Shown here: piece by piece, positions 1 to 9,393 of the stretch
How positions within the stretch are numbered: the first letter of the stretch is position 1
How the letters are laid out: each line of letters starts with the position of its first letter
DNA from: Bacteroidota bacterium
GTDB taxonomy: Bacteria; Bacteroidota; Bacteroidia; Chitinophagales; Chitinophagaceae
Assembly: GCA_004292605.1 (NCBI GenBank)
Contig: RDXK01000103.1
Location: forward strand, 1 to 38,831
Length of the DNA: 38,831 nt
Direction of reading: 5' to 3'
The notes under the pieces: generated by a model
Told to the model about the DNA's origin: nothing
What the model saw: only the letters and a program-made list of their open reading frames with translations
The model's database searches: none
Position numbers and translations under genes: made by a program

Positions 1-3000
1 GTAGCTACTAATGTATTGCTGCTGCTCCATGTACCTCCACTTGTGGGTGATAATGTTGTTGTAGAACCTACACATATTGCTGATGCACCTAGTATGCTTG
101 ATGATGGCAACGCATTTACTACTCCTGCTACCGCAATATTTTGCGTAGTGGCTCCTAAGCTTACTAAACTTATATTTCCACTAAGTGTACCTGTTGCATT
201 GGCAGCTATTCTTACAAAAATATCTGTAGCATTTACAACTCCACTTACTTGTGTAAGCGTAATAGTATTTGTGTATGTACCTGTACTTGTAGTACTGATT
301 TCAAAACCACTTGGAGCGGTAATTACTATATTGTTTTGCAAATTGATACCGCTGGTGCTAAAACTTTGCGATGCACTGGTACTACCTAAGCAATTACTGA
401 AATTATTCAATGAACCAGATGTAGAAATAGTAGCATCGGCTACTTGTACCGTAAAATTATTATTGGCACTTATACAACCAGTTGTAGTATTTGTGACTTG
501 TAATATAAAATTATAAGTGTTTTGTGTACTAGCTGGAATGCTCACCGATATTGGGCTTGTAGATAAAGTGGCATTATTAACAGGTACAAAATTTGGCATT
601 GAGGTAGGAGAACCAGTTACAATACTATATTGATTGGGCAACCCTGTTGTATTGGTAAATGGCAAGCTAAAACTATTGGCATTTGTTCTTACCGATGTAA
701 CATTACCCAATGTAATAGTAGGTAATGTATTTACTGTTCCACTTACCAATATGTTTTGTGTGGTATAGCCAGGAGTGGATATTGTGATATTTCCTGTGGG
801 TGAACCAGTAGCAGTGCTAGCTAATCTTACATAAACTAAAGTGGCAGCTACATTACCAGCGATTTGTGTAAGAATAACCGATGAAGAAAACCCACTTCCG
901 CTAGTTGTGCTTACTTCGTAACCTACAGGTGCAGTAATAGTAATATTATTGTTTAATGAATTACCACTTACTGTAAAACTTTGTTCTGCACTTACAGTAC
1001 CAGCACATGTATTAAAGGCAGTAGGATTTGCCGATACAATTGGACCTGTTTGACCTACAAAAACCCAAGCTGCTCCTAATTGATTATTATCGGCAAAGCC
1101 ACCTACAAGTGCAGTATTTCCATCCGCACTTAATGCTACAGCGGCACCTTGATACGCAAAACCTGTGTTACCTGTTCCTACCAATTTATTGCCTTGTTGT
1201 GCCCAAGTAGTATTTGTTCTTCGAAATACCCAGGTAGCCCCTTGGTTATTGTTATCGGTTGATCCGCCAACAATAGCGGTATTACCATCGGCACTTATAG
1301 AAACGGTTCTTCCCTGACTGTTTACACTACCTACACCTCCTGTACCCACTAATTTATTGCCTTGTTGTGTCCATGTGGTACCACTTCGTGTAAATACCCA
1401 CGCTGCTCCAATACTGCTATTATCGGTATCGGCTCCAATAATGGCTGTATTACCATCGGCACTCAATGCTACAGATCTTCCTATACTTGCTGCACCTGTA
1501 TTACCAGTTGCTACCAATTTATTACCTTGTTGTGCCCAGGCAGTACCTATTCTAGTAAACACCCAAACCGCTCCTTGACCGCCATTATCATTGTAACCAC
1601 CTACCATGGCTGTATTACCATCGGCACTTAAGGCTACCGATATACCTTGAAAAGCGTTACCGGTATTACCTGTTCCTACCAATTTATTGCCTTGTTGTGT
1701 CCATGTGGTACCACTTCGTGTAAATACCCATGCTGCTCCTTGATTACCGTTATCATTCAAACCACCCACTAAAGCCGTATTACCATCGGCACTTAAGGCA
1801 ACAGAATAGCCCTGAGATGCATTACCCACATTTCCTGTTCCCACTAATTTACTGCCTTGTTGTGTCCATGTAGCACCAGTTCGTGTAAATACCCATGCTG
1901 CTCCCATGCTAGTATTATCTACATAGCCGCCTACTAATGCTGTATTTCCATCAGCACTTAAGGCAACCGACCATCCTTGAAAAGCATTTCCTATTGCACC
2001 AGTTCCAACTAACTTGTTGCCTTGTTGCGTCCAAGTGCTGCCATTTCTGGTATATATCCATACTGCTCCCTGAAAATTATTATCCTGATTGCCCCCTACT
2101 ATAGCGGTATTTCCATCGGCACTAATGGCCACTGAGTAGCCTTGTTGTGGCGTACTACCGCCACTACCTGTACCTACTAATTTATTGCCTTGCTGAAGAT
2201 TTGGCGTATTGGGTGCTGTTATGGTAAAATTAGCTGTACTATTACCTGTTCCACAAGTTGTGGTTACACTTGCTATGCCTGTAGTAGCCCCTGGCATCAC
2301 CATAGCAACTATTTGTGTGGCTGTACTATTAACAATTATGGCGGAAACACCACCAATATTTACGGTTGAAAGATTATTAAAATTTGTACCTACTATAGTT
2401 ACCAAAGTACCAATTGGGCCAGCACTTGGGGATATTGAAGTAATGGTAGGTGCCGATGTAACCGTACCATTAACAGCTATATTTTGCGTAGTTGCACCAG
2501 TACTAGTACATGCCAAATTACCACTTGGAGTGCCCGTAGCAGCATTCGATAATCTTACATAGATAGTTGTTGAAGAAACTGAACCACTACTTTGTGTTAA
2601 GGTTACCGAACTACCAAAACCACTACCACTTGTTGTACTTACCTCAAAACCCGTGGGAGCTGTAATGGTAATATCATTTGTAAGGGTACTACCACTTACC
2701 GTAAAACTTTGCTTAGCACTTGCACTGCCTACACAAGCAGTAAATGTAGTTAATGTACTGGTAACTGTAATAGTGGGTGGCGGTGCATATACAAACACCC
2801 AAGCTGCTCCTTGGCTGTTGTTATCGATTGCGCCTCCAATTATGGCTGTAGAAGCATCGGCACTTAAGGCTACAGAAGCACCTTGAAAAGCATTTCCTAC
2901 ATTTCCTGTACCCACTCTTTTATTGCCCTGTTGATTCCAAGTGCCACTACTTCTTGTATAAATCCAAGTAGCTCCTTGGTTAGAATTATCGTTTGATCCA

Positions 3001-6000
3001 CCTACTAACACTGTATTGCCGTCGGCACTTATCGCTACTGCTCTTCCTTGCTGTGCAGCACCTGTATTGCCAGTACCTACCAATTTACTACCTTGTAGCG
3101 ACCATGTAGTTCCAGTTCTTGTATAAATCCAAGCTGCACCCTGACCGCTATTATCTCCTGAGCCTCCTACAATGGCAGTATTGCCATTGGCACTTAAGGC
3201 TACTGAAACACCTTGTGCCGATGCTCCTGTATTACCTGTGCCTACTAATTTTGCACCTTGCTGTACCCAACTAAATCCATTGCGAACAAATACCCATGCT
3301 GCACCAATTCCACTATTATCTAAATTTCCTCCAGTAATTAAAGTATTACCATTAGCACTAATAGCCACAGAAGTTCCTTGATAAGGTGTTCCGCTAGAAC
3401 TACTGCCTACTAACTTACTTCCTTGTTGTGTCCAAGTTGTGCCTGCACGTACAAATACCCATGTAGCACCAATTTGGTTGTTATCAAAAAAACCACCCAC
3501 TACGGCTGTATTACCATCGGCACTTAAGGCTACTGCACTTCCTTGCCTTGCTCCGCCCGTATTGCCTGTGCCTACCAATTTATTGCCTTGTTGTGCCCAA
3601 GTTGTACCTGTTCTAACAAACACCCATGCGGCACCTTGATTGGTATTGTCCTCATTCCCTCCTACCAAAATAGTATTACCATCGGCACTAATAGCCACAG
3701 CCGCTCCCTGACGAGATTGACCTACATTACCTGAACCCACTAATTTAGTACCTTGTTGGCTCCATGTATTACCATTTCGTACAAACACCCATGCCGCACC
3801 CAAATTGCTGTTATCCGTAAACCCTCCAATAACAGCTGTATTACCATCGGCGCTGATAGCTGCTGAAGAGCCGGCTACCGCTACACCTGTATTGCCTGTA
3901 ACGGTTAATTTATTGCCTTGCTGAGCATTCAGCACTTGCGAATTATTGATAGTAAAGTTTGTAGTGCTTAATATCGACCCATTGCTAACGGTTACACCAA
4001 TACTACCTGTAATGGCACCTGGCATAACCATAGCTACTATTTGCGTTTCTGTAGTACTTAAAGTAATAGCACCAACACCTCCAATAGTTACCGATGTAGG
4101 ACTGGTAAAATTGGTTCCCGTTATTGTTACCAAACTACCAATAGTACCAGACGCAGGTGAAAATGAAGTAATAGTAGGTGAAGGCATATTGGTTAAAGGC
4201 CATGCAGCACCTAGTTGGCTATTATCTACATGCCCACCAACTAAACCAGTATTGCCATCGGCACTAATAGCAATGCTAACACCTAATTGTACAGGGCCAC
4301 TAGTTTGAGCACCCACAAATTTATTACCTTGTTGGCTCCAAGTGCTGCCAGTTCTGGTATACACCCACAGTGCTCCAATACTTGCATTATCTAAATTTGC
4401 ACTTACCAGTGCTGTATTTCCATCGGCACTTAAAGCTACAGCGTTGCCCTGTGCCGCATTACCCACTGCACCTGTGCCTACCAATTTATTGCCTTGCTGC
4501 GTCCAAGTATTACCCGTTCTGGTAAATACCCATGCAGCACCTTGATTACTATTATCACCGGTACCACCTACTAGTAATGTATTTCCATCTGCATTTAAAG
4601 CTACAGATATACCTTGAAGAGCAGGACCAGTATTACCTGAGCCTACTAATTTAGTGCCTTGCTGTGTCCAAGTTCCTGCGTTGTTTATAAAAATCCAAAC
4701 GGCTCCTTGGTTTGAATTGTCGTTTGCACCGCCAAGTGCAATGGTAGTAGCATCGGCACTAATGCTTACTGATCGTCCTATTGCTGAAATTGCACCTTGC
4801 CTACCAGAACCCACTAGTTTAGTACCTTGTTGTGTCCAACTAGTACCGCTACGGGTAAATACCCATGCAGCACCAACAGAGCTATTATCGCCATTTCCGC
4901 CAACAACAATTGTATTACCATCAGCACTAATACTTACCGACGTACCCTGCTGTGATGCACCTGTATTACCTGTACCAACTAGTTTAGTACCTTGCTGGGT
5001 CCAAGTGGTTCCTGTTCTTATAAATATCCACGCTGCCCCCACACTATTATTATCTGTCCATCCACCTACAACGGCTGTGTTGCCGTCGGCACTAATATCT
5101 ACCGACCAACCTTGCCTTGCAGCTCCGGTATTGCCAGTTCCAACCATTTTAGTGCCTTGCTGACTCCAAGTTGAGCCACTTCTAGTATAAAACCACACAG
5201 CTCCTTGATTGGTATTATCCAAAGGAGCACCTACAATGGCTGTATTACCATCGGCACTTAAAGCTACTGAATAGCCTTGTTGTGCATTGCCAGTATTACC
5301 TGTACCAACTAATTTATTGCCCTGTCCTGCATTGGGTATGGAAGATGCTACAACGGTGAAACTGCTATTGGCTGAACCACCTACATTGGTGACGGTAACC
5401 CCACCTGTTGATGCACCTGGCATTATCATGGCTACAATATTAGTGCCTGAATTACTTAAAATAATGGGTGCTACACCACCAATAGTTACAGTAGTATTGG
5501 TAGTAAAGTTGGTTCCAGTAATGGTAACCAAACTTCCAACGGATCCGGTGGCAGATGAAAGTGCGGTGATGGTTGGGGGTGGTTGTGCTACAAAAACCCA
5601 AGCTGCTCCAATATTATTGTTATCATTTGTACCGCCTACAATAGCTGTGTTGCCATCGGCACTTAATGCAATAGCCATACCCAGAGTTGCATTGCCTACT
5701 GCACCTGTTCCTATTAAGGTAGCAACTTGCTGTACCCAAATACCATTTATTTTGTTAAAAACAAAAGTGCCACCTTGATTATTATTGTATTGATGAGCAC
5801 TTGTAATAATCCTATCTCCATTAGCACTCATTGATAAAGAATAACCACTGTTTTGGCGATTTGAGTTTTCTACTGTTTCAATAGATGCACCATCTTGCTG
5901 CCATATTCCTCCAATTTTTGTAAAAATCCACATTGTACCTGAAAAATTGGAAGAAGCAATAGTAGTTCCATTTCCGTTTACGGCTATAGAAGAGCCTTGT

Positions 6001-8486
6001 TCGCTTGTTGCACTAGTTAAAGTACCTACTAACTTATTACCATCTTGTGTCCAAGTATCTCCGTTACGTATAAATACCCACACTGCACCGGTAGTGTTGT
6101 TATCAGCTCTTCCAGCAATTACTGCAGTATTACCATCGGTACTTAAAGCAACTTTGCCACCCTGTCGAGAACCACCTACATTACCTGTACCCACCAACTT
6201 ATTACCTTGTTGAACCCATGTGTTGCCAATTCTGGTAAATACCCATGCTGCACCTAACCATGACCCTTGTGACACTGAATTATCGCCACTTCCACCCACC
6301 AAAATGGTATTACCATCAGCACTTATAGAAACTGATTCACCTTGTTGAGGATTTGCACCAGAAGAACCTGTTCCTACCAATTTATTGCCTTGTTGAGTCC
6401 AAGTACTTCCAATCCTTGTAAATACCCAAACAGCACCTATACCATTATTATCGCTATTGCCGCCTACTGCTAAAGTATTGCCATCGGCACTTAACGCCAC
6501 AGAACTGCCTTGCCAAGCCGCACCTACACTACCTGTACCAACTAATTTTGTACCCTGCTGTGTCCATGTGTTACCATTTCTAATGTAAATCCAAACTGCC
6601 CCTTGTTCTGAATTGTCTCTAGGACCACCAACAGCCGCAGTATTTCCATCAGCACTAATAGCCACAGAAAAACCTTGAATTATATTGGTACCAATACTAC
6701 CTGTACCTAATAACTTATTGCCCTGTTGCGAATTGGGTGCTTGAGACGCATTAATAGTAAAATTAGTACTACTATTCACTGTTCCACTACCGGTAGTTAC
6801 ACTTACCACACCCGTTGTTGCACCCGGCATAACCATGGCTACTATTGTTGATCCATCGTTACTAATTGGGATAGCTGATACGCCACCAATGGTTACTGCC
6901 GTAAGATTATTTAAAGTGGTACCAGTAATGGTTACTAAACTACCTATTGGGCCAGAGCTAGGACTAAAATTGGTGATAGTTGGCGGCGGCGGTTGCACAT
7001 AATTATAACTCCAAAAAGCACCTTGATTAGAATTATCAGTAGGTCCACCCACTAATAAAGTATTACCATCGGCACTTATTGCAGGGTTATAACCTTGTTG
7101 TGCTGCACCTATATTACCTGTGCCTACTAATTTGTTATCTTGTTGACTCCATATTGTTCCACTTCGTGTAAAAACCCATACAGCTCCTTGATTGCTATTA
7201 TCCAGCACACTGCCTAATACAGCAATGTTACCATTGCCACTTATAGAAACAAAATTGGCTTGATAAGCCGCCCCAACATTACCCGTGCCCACTAATTTAT
7301 TACCTTGTTGACTCCATGTTGTTCCACCTCGTGTAAATATCCACGCTGCTCCATTATTGGTATTATCACCAGGCCCCCCAATAAGAGCCGTATTTCCATC
7401 AGCACTTATGGCGACAGATGTGCCTTGCTGTGCCGCACTTGTATTTCCTGTTCCTACTAATTTATTGCCTTGTTGGGTCCATGTTGTTCCGCTTCTTGTA
7501 AAAACCCATGCCGCTCCTTGCAAGGAATTATCTGCCCAACCTCCAACTAATAAAGTATTACCATCGGCACTTATTGCTACGGAAATACCCTGTTGTGCCG
7601 CACCGGTATTTCCAGTTCCTACTAATTTACTGCCCTGTTGGCTCCATGTTGTTCCGCTTCTTGTAAAAACCCACACTGCACCTTGATTAGAATTATCTCC
7701 ATACCCACCAACAATTACGGTATTGCCATCCGCACTAATATCCACTGCTCGCCCTTGATATGTAGTACTTCCCACACTACCACTACCCACTAATTTATTA
7801 CCTTGTTGGCTCCAAGTTGTTCCTGTTCTTACAAATATCCAAGCAGCTCCTCGTGAATTGTTATCAAAATTACCGCCAACTACTGCTGTGTTTCCATCTG
7901 TACTAATAGCTACTTTTATGCCTTGTTGTACGAATGAGCCTATTGCACCAGTTCCAACTAACTTGTTGCCTTGTTGTGTCCAAGTGTTTCCACTTCTTAC
8001 AAATATCCATGCAGCTCCTAAACCACTATTATCATTAAGCCCACCAACAATGGCTGTATTACCATCTGCACTTACATCTACCGACCAACCTTGTAGCGCT
8101 GCTCCTGTATTGCCTGTACCTACTAGTTTATTACCCTGTTGGGTATTGGGTGCTTGAGACGGATTAACTGTAAAATTCGTACTACTATTAGTTGTTCCGC
8201 TGCTGGTAGTTACACTTACCACACCCGTGGTTGCACCCGGCATAACCATAGCCACTAACTCCGTACCAGAATTACTTATTGGTATTGCCGCCACACCACC
8301 AATATTTATAGTTGTTGGGTTACTTAAATTGTTTCCACTAATGGTTACTAGAGTACCAACACTGCCAGAACTTGGTGTAATGATAGTAATGGTAGGGGCT
8401 TGGGCAAAAAGGCTATTGGTACTAAGCAATAAGATAGTGAATAGTAAACATACGTAGTTTACTACAGTGGGTACTTTGGGTTGCAT
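1..8486 (-). CDS. Giant secreted multi-domain protein (5'-complete, 3' end outside window): signal peptide, 5 x [IPT/TIG + seven FG-GAP-like blades], then Ig-like/SprB-like repeats
   Basis: Minus-strand reading from ATG at 8486: MQPKVPTVVNYVCLLFTILLLSTNSLFAQAPTITIITPSSGSVGTLVTISGNNLSNPTTINIGGVAAI... then many copies of QQGNKLVGTG...GxSVAISADGNTAIVGGxxDNxxxGAAWVFTRSGTTW. Same frame checked at both ends (ends ...LSPTSGGTWSSSNTLVA at base 3). The long + ORFs here all share one frame, as expected for shadows. Confidence 0.9.
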   Translation of the reverse strand, partial: MQPKVPTVVNYVCLLFTILLLSTNSLFAQAPTITIITPSSGSVGTLVTISGNNLSNPTTINIGGVAAIPISNSGTELVAMVMPGATTGVVSVTTSSGTTNSSTNFTVNPSQAPNTQQGNKLVGTGNTGAALQGWSVDVSADGNTAIVGGLNDNSGLGAAWIFVRSGNTWTQQGNKLVGTGAIGSFVQQGIKVAISTDGNTAVVGGNFDNNSRGAAWIFVRTGTTWSQQGNKLVGSGSVGSTTYQGRAVDISADGNTVIVGGYGDNSNQGAVWVFTRSGTTWSQQGSKLVGTGNTGAAQQGISVAISADGNTLLVGGWADNSLQGAAWVFTRSGTTWTQQGNKLVGTGNTSAAQQGTSVAISADGNTALIGGPGDNTNNGAAWIFTRGGTTWSQQGNKLVGTGNVGAAYQANFVSISGNGNIAVLGSVLDNSNQGAVWVFTRSGTIWSQQDNKLVGTGNIGAAQQGYNPAISADGNTLLVGGPTDNSNQGAFWSYNYVQPPPPTITNFSPSSGPIGSLVTITGTTLNNLTAVTIGGVSAIPISNDGSTIVAMVMPGATTGVVSVTTGSGTVNSSTNFTINASQAPNSQQGNKLLGTGSIGTNIIQGFSVAISADGNTAAVGGPRDNSEQGAVWIYIRNGNTWTQQGTKLVGTGSVGAAWQGSSVALSADGNTLAVGGNSDNNGIGAVWVFTRIGSTWTQQGNKLVGTGSSGANPQQGESVSISADGNTILVGGSGDNSVSQGSWLGAAWVFTRIGNTWVQQGNKLVGTGNVGGSRQGGKVALSTDGNTAVIAGRADNNTTGAVWVFIRNGDTWTQDGNKLVGTLTSATSEQGSSIAVNGNGTTIASSNFSGTMWIFTKIGGIWQQDGASIETVENSNRQNSGYSLSMSANGDRIITSAHQYNNNQGGTFVFNKINGIWVQQVATLIGTGAVGNATLGMAIALSADGNTAIVGGTNDNNNIGAAWVFVAQPPPTITALSSATGSVGSLVTITGTNFTTNTTVTIGGVAPIILSNSGTNIVAMIMPGASTGGVTVTNVGGSANSSFTVVASSIPNAGQGNKLVGTGNTGNAQQGYSVALSADGNTAIVGAPLDNTNQGAVWFYTRSGSTWSQQGTKMVGTGNTGAARQGWSVDISADGNTAVVGGWTDNNSVGAAWIFIRTGTTWTQQGTKLVGTGNTGASQQGTSVSISADGNTIVVGGNGDNSSVGAAWVFTRSGTSWTQQGTKLVGSGRQGAISAIGRSVSISADATTIALGGANDNSNQGAVWIFINNAGTWTQQGTKLVGSGNTGPALQGISVALNADGNTLLVGGTGDNSNQGAAWVFTRTGNTWTQQGNKLVGTGAVGNAAQGNAVALSADGNTALVSANLDNASIGALWVYTRTGSTWSQQGNKFVGAQTSGPVQLGVSIAISADGNTGLVGGHVDNSQLGAAWPLTNMPSPTITSFSPASGTIGSLVTITGTNFTSPTSVTIGGVGAITLSTTETQIVAMVMPGAITGSIGVTVSNGSILSTTNFTINNSQVLNAQQGNKLTVTGNTGVAVAGSSAAISADGNTAVIGGFTDNSNLGAAWVFVRNGNTWSQQGTKLVGSGNVGQSRQGAAVAISADGNTILVGGNEDNTNQGAAWVFVRTGTTWAQQGNKLVGTGNTGGARQGSAVALSADGNTAVVGGFFDNNQIGATWVFVRAGTTWTQQGSKLVGSSSSGTPYQGTSVAISANGNTLITGGNLDNSGIGAAWVFVRNGFSWVQQGAKLVGTGNTGASAQGVSVALSANGNTAIVGGSGDNSGQGAAWIYTRTGTTWSLQGSKLVGTGNTGAAQQGRAVAISADGNTVLVGGSNDNSNQGATWIYTRSSGTWNQQGNKRVGTGNVGNAFQGASVALSADASTAIIGGAIDNNSQGAAWVFVYAPPPTITVTSTLTTFTACVGSASAKQSFTVSGSTLTNDITITAPTGFEVSTTSGSGFGSSVTLTQSSGSVSSTTIYVRLSNAATGTPSGNLACTSTGATTQNIAVNGTVTSAPTITSISPSAGPIGTLVTIVGTNFNNLSTVNIGGVSAIIVNSTATQIVAMVMPGATTGIASVTTTCGTGNSTANFTITAPNTPNLQQGNKLVGTGSGGSTPQQGYSVAISADGNTAIVGGNQDNNFQGAVWIYTRNGSTWTQQGNKLVGTGAIGNAFQGWSVALSADGNTALVGGYVDNTSMGAAWVFTRTGATWTQQGSKLVGTGNVGNASQGYSVALSADGNTALVGGLNDNGNQGAAWVFTRSGTTWTQQGNKLVGTGNTGNAFQGISVALSADGNTAMVGGYNDNGGQGAVWVFTRIGTAWAQQGNKLVATGNTGAASIGRSVALSADGNTAIIGADTDNSSIGAAWVFTRSGTTWTQQGNKLVGTGGVGSVNSQGRTVSISADGNTAIVGGSTDNNNQGATWVFRRTNTTWAQQGNKLVGTGNTGFAYQGAAVALSADGNTALVGGFADNNQLGAAWVFVGQTGPIVSANPTAFNTCAGTVSAEQSFTVSGNSLNNNITITAPVGYEVSTTSGSGFSSSVILTQIAGNVAATLVYVRLASTATGSPTGNITISTPGYTTQNILVSGTVNTLPTITLGNVTSVRTNANSFSLPFTNTTGLPNQYSIVTGSPTSMPNFVPVNNATLSTSPISVSIPASTQNTYNFILQVTNTTTGCISANNNFTVQVADATISTSGSLNNFSNCLGSTSASQSFSTSGINLQNNIVITAPSGFEISTTSTGTYTNTITLTQVSGVVNATDIFVRIAANATGTLSGNISLVSLGATTQNIAVAGVVNALPSSSILGASAICVGSTTTLSPTSGGTWSSSNTLVA
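1055..2205 (-). repeat. Propeller cassette 5: seven blades after IPT5
   Basis: aattt/aactt anchors at 2179, 2011, 1846, 1681, 1516, 1351, ~1186; spacing mostly exactly 165 bp. Confidence 0.85.
2790..3930 (-). repeat. Propeller cassette 4: seven blades after IPT4
   Basis: Anchors near 3905, 3740, 3575, 3410, 3243, 3079, 2913. Confidence 0.85.
4195..5335 (-). repeat. Propeller cassette 3: seven blades after IPT3
   Basis: Anchors near 5307, 5142, 4978, 4812, 4645, 4480, 4315. Confidence 0.85.
5585..6740 (-). repeat. Propeller cassette 2: seven blades (one divergent) after IPT2
   Basis: Anchors near 6708, 6540, 6377, 6195, 6025, ~5890 (degenerate: IWQQDGASIETVENSNRQ), 5710. Confidence 0.8.
7000..8152 (-). 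repeat. Propeller cassette 1: seven FG-GAP-like blades after IPT1
   Basis: QQGNKLVG anchors (plus-strand forms of 'accaatttattgccttgttg') near 8125, 7958, 7790, 7621, 7457, 7292, 7125. Confidence 0.85.
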
Positions 8487-8553
8487 ACTGTATGAAATTG
8501 TAGCTGTTAGTTATTCTCTGACACTAAAAATATTTATATACGATTTAGTAGCT

Positions 8554-8587
8554 ATTTAAATGTTACCAAATAGCATTTAAATGTTAC
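8554..8587 (-). promoter_or_regulatory. Candidate LytTR-type operator: direct repeat ATTTAAATGTTAC x2 at 21-bp spacing upstream of the giant gene
   Basis: Identical 13-mers at 8554-8566 and 8575-8587, next to the LytTR regulator stop codon and 68-101 nt upstream of the giant gene ATG. Confidence 0.5.
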
Positions 8588-9306
8588 TAATTGGAACCGG
8601 TTAGCCCTTGCATATTGCTAATTAGTGTTTGCTGATGCGATTTACTAAGCGGAAACACTTTGTCTTTTATCCATACTGATTCGTTATTAAAAGAATCTAC
8701 GTAGTACAGGTTTACTATATAGCTTCTACTGATTTTGCAAAATCTATGGGAACTTAGCTGTTTTAAAAATTCATCAACAGTTGAGCGTATGACTATTTTT
8801 TCTGTTTTAGTATGTATATCTAAATACACATGGTTACTTTCTATATAAACAATATCAGTTTCAAAGACCTTTTTAAACCTATCGCCCACTTTCAAAAATA
8901 AAAACGGTATAGTATTGTAAGTGGCAATAGCAGAATGTTTACTTATGGCTACTTCAATGGTGGCATACAAATCGGCCTTGGTAAAAGGCTTTACTAAAAA
9001 AGCCTTGGGAGCCGTTGCCTTGGCTTTATCTACGGTTAGCTTATCGGCATTAGCTGTTAAAAAAATAAACGGTATTAAATATTTTTGATTAATTAACTCG
9101 GCCAAGCGTATGCCCTCGGTTTTTCCTTCTCCTAAACGGATATCTAAAATCATAAAATCGGGCCGATGTTGTTCAATTAACTTTACGGCATCTATGTAGC
9201 TAGCTACAGGCTCTAGCACATCGTAGCCTAGGTTCAACAGTAACTGCCCAATACTCTCTGCTATAAGGGCGTCGTCTTCTACTATACCTATTCTAACGTT
9301 TACCAT
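8587..9306 (-). CDS. LytTR-family response regulator (REC + LytTR DNA-binding domain)
   Basis: N-term RIGIVEDDALIAESIGQLL...DFMILDIRLGEG...LTANAD...KPFTKADL; C-term IVYIESNHVYLDIHT...EFLKQLSSHRFCKISRSYIVNLYYV. Confidence 0.93.
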   Translation of the reverse strand: MVNVRIGIVEDDALIAESIGQLLLNLGYDVLEPVASYIDAVKLIEQHRPDFMILDIRLGEGKTEGIRLAELINQKYLIPFIFLTANADKLTVDKAKATAPKAFLVKPFTKADLYATIEVAISKHSAIATYNTIPFLFLKVGDRFKKVFETDIVYIESNHVYLDIHTKTEKIVIRSTVDEFLKQLSSHRFCKISRSYIVNLYYVDSFNNESVWIKDKVFPLSKSHQQTLISNMQGLTGSN

Positions 9307-9393
9307 TGTTCAATTTTTTTCAAAAATGATTTATAGTAGTTTTATTAAAAAAAGCTTGTTACGAACGCCTTATTTTTTGTTACGAATAGGCAT

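Noticed and set aside
1055-8152. Regularly spaced ~165-bp repeats considered as a CRISPR-like or minisatellite array
   Set aside because: Period is a multiple of 3, the repeat is coding throughout in one open frame, and units diverge mostly like protein repeats.
16-8457. Fourteen-plus plus-strand ORFs (e.g. 16..516, 2209..2562, 4654..5163, 5287..5778, 7357..7686)
   Set aside because: Nearly all share one frame opposite the giant minus-strand gene and give repetitive VLPSALxATxxPCCAAPVLPVPTNLLPC translations; they are antisense shadows of FG-GAP-like repeats.
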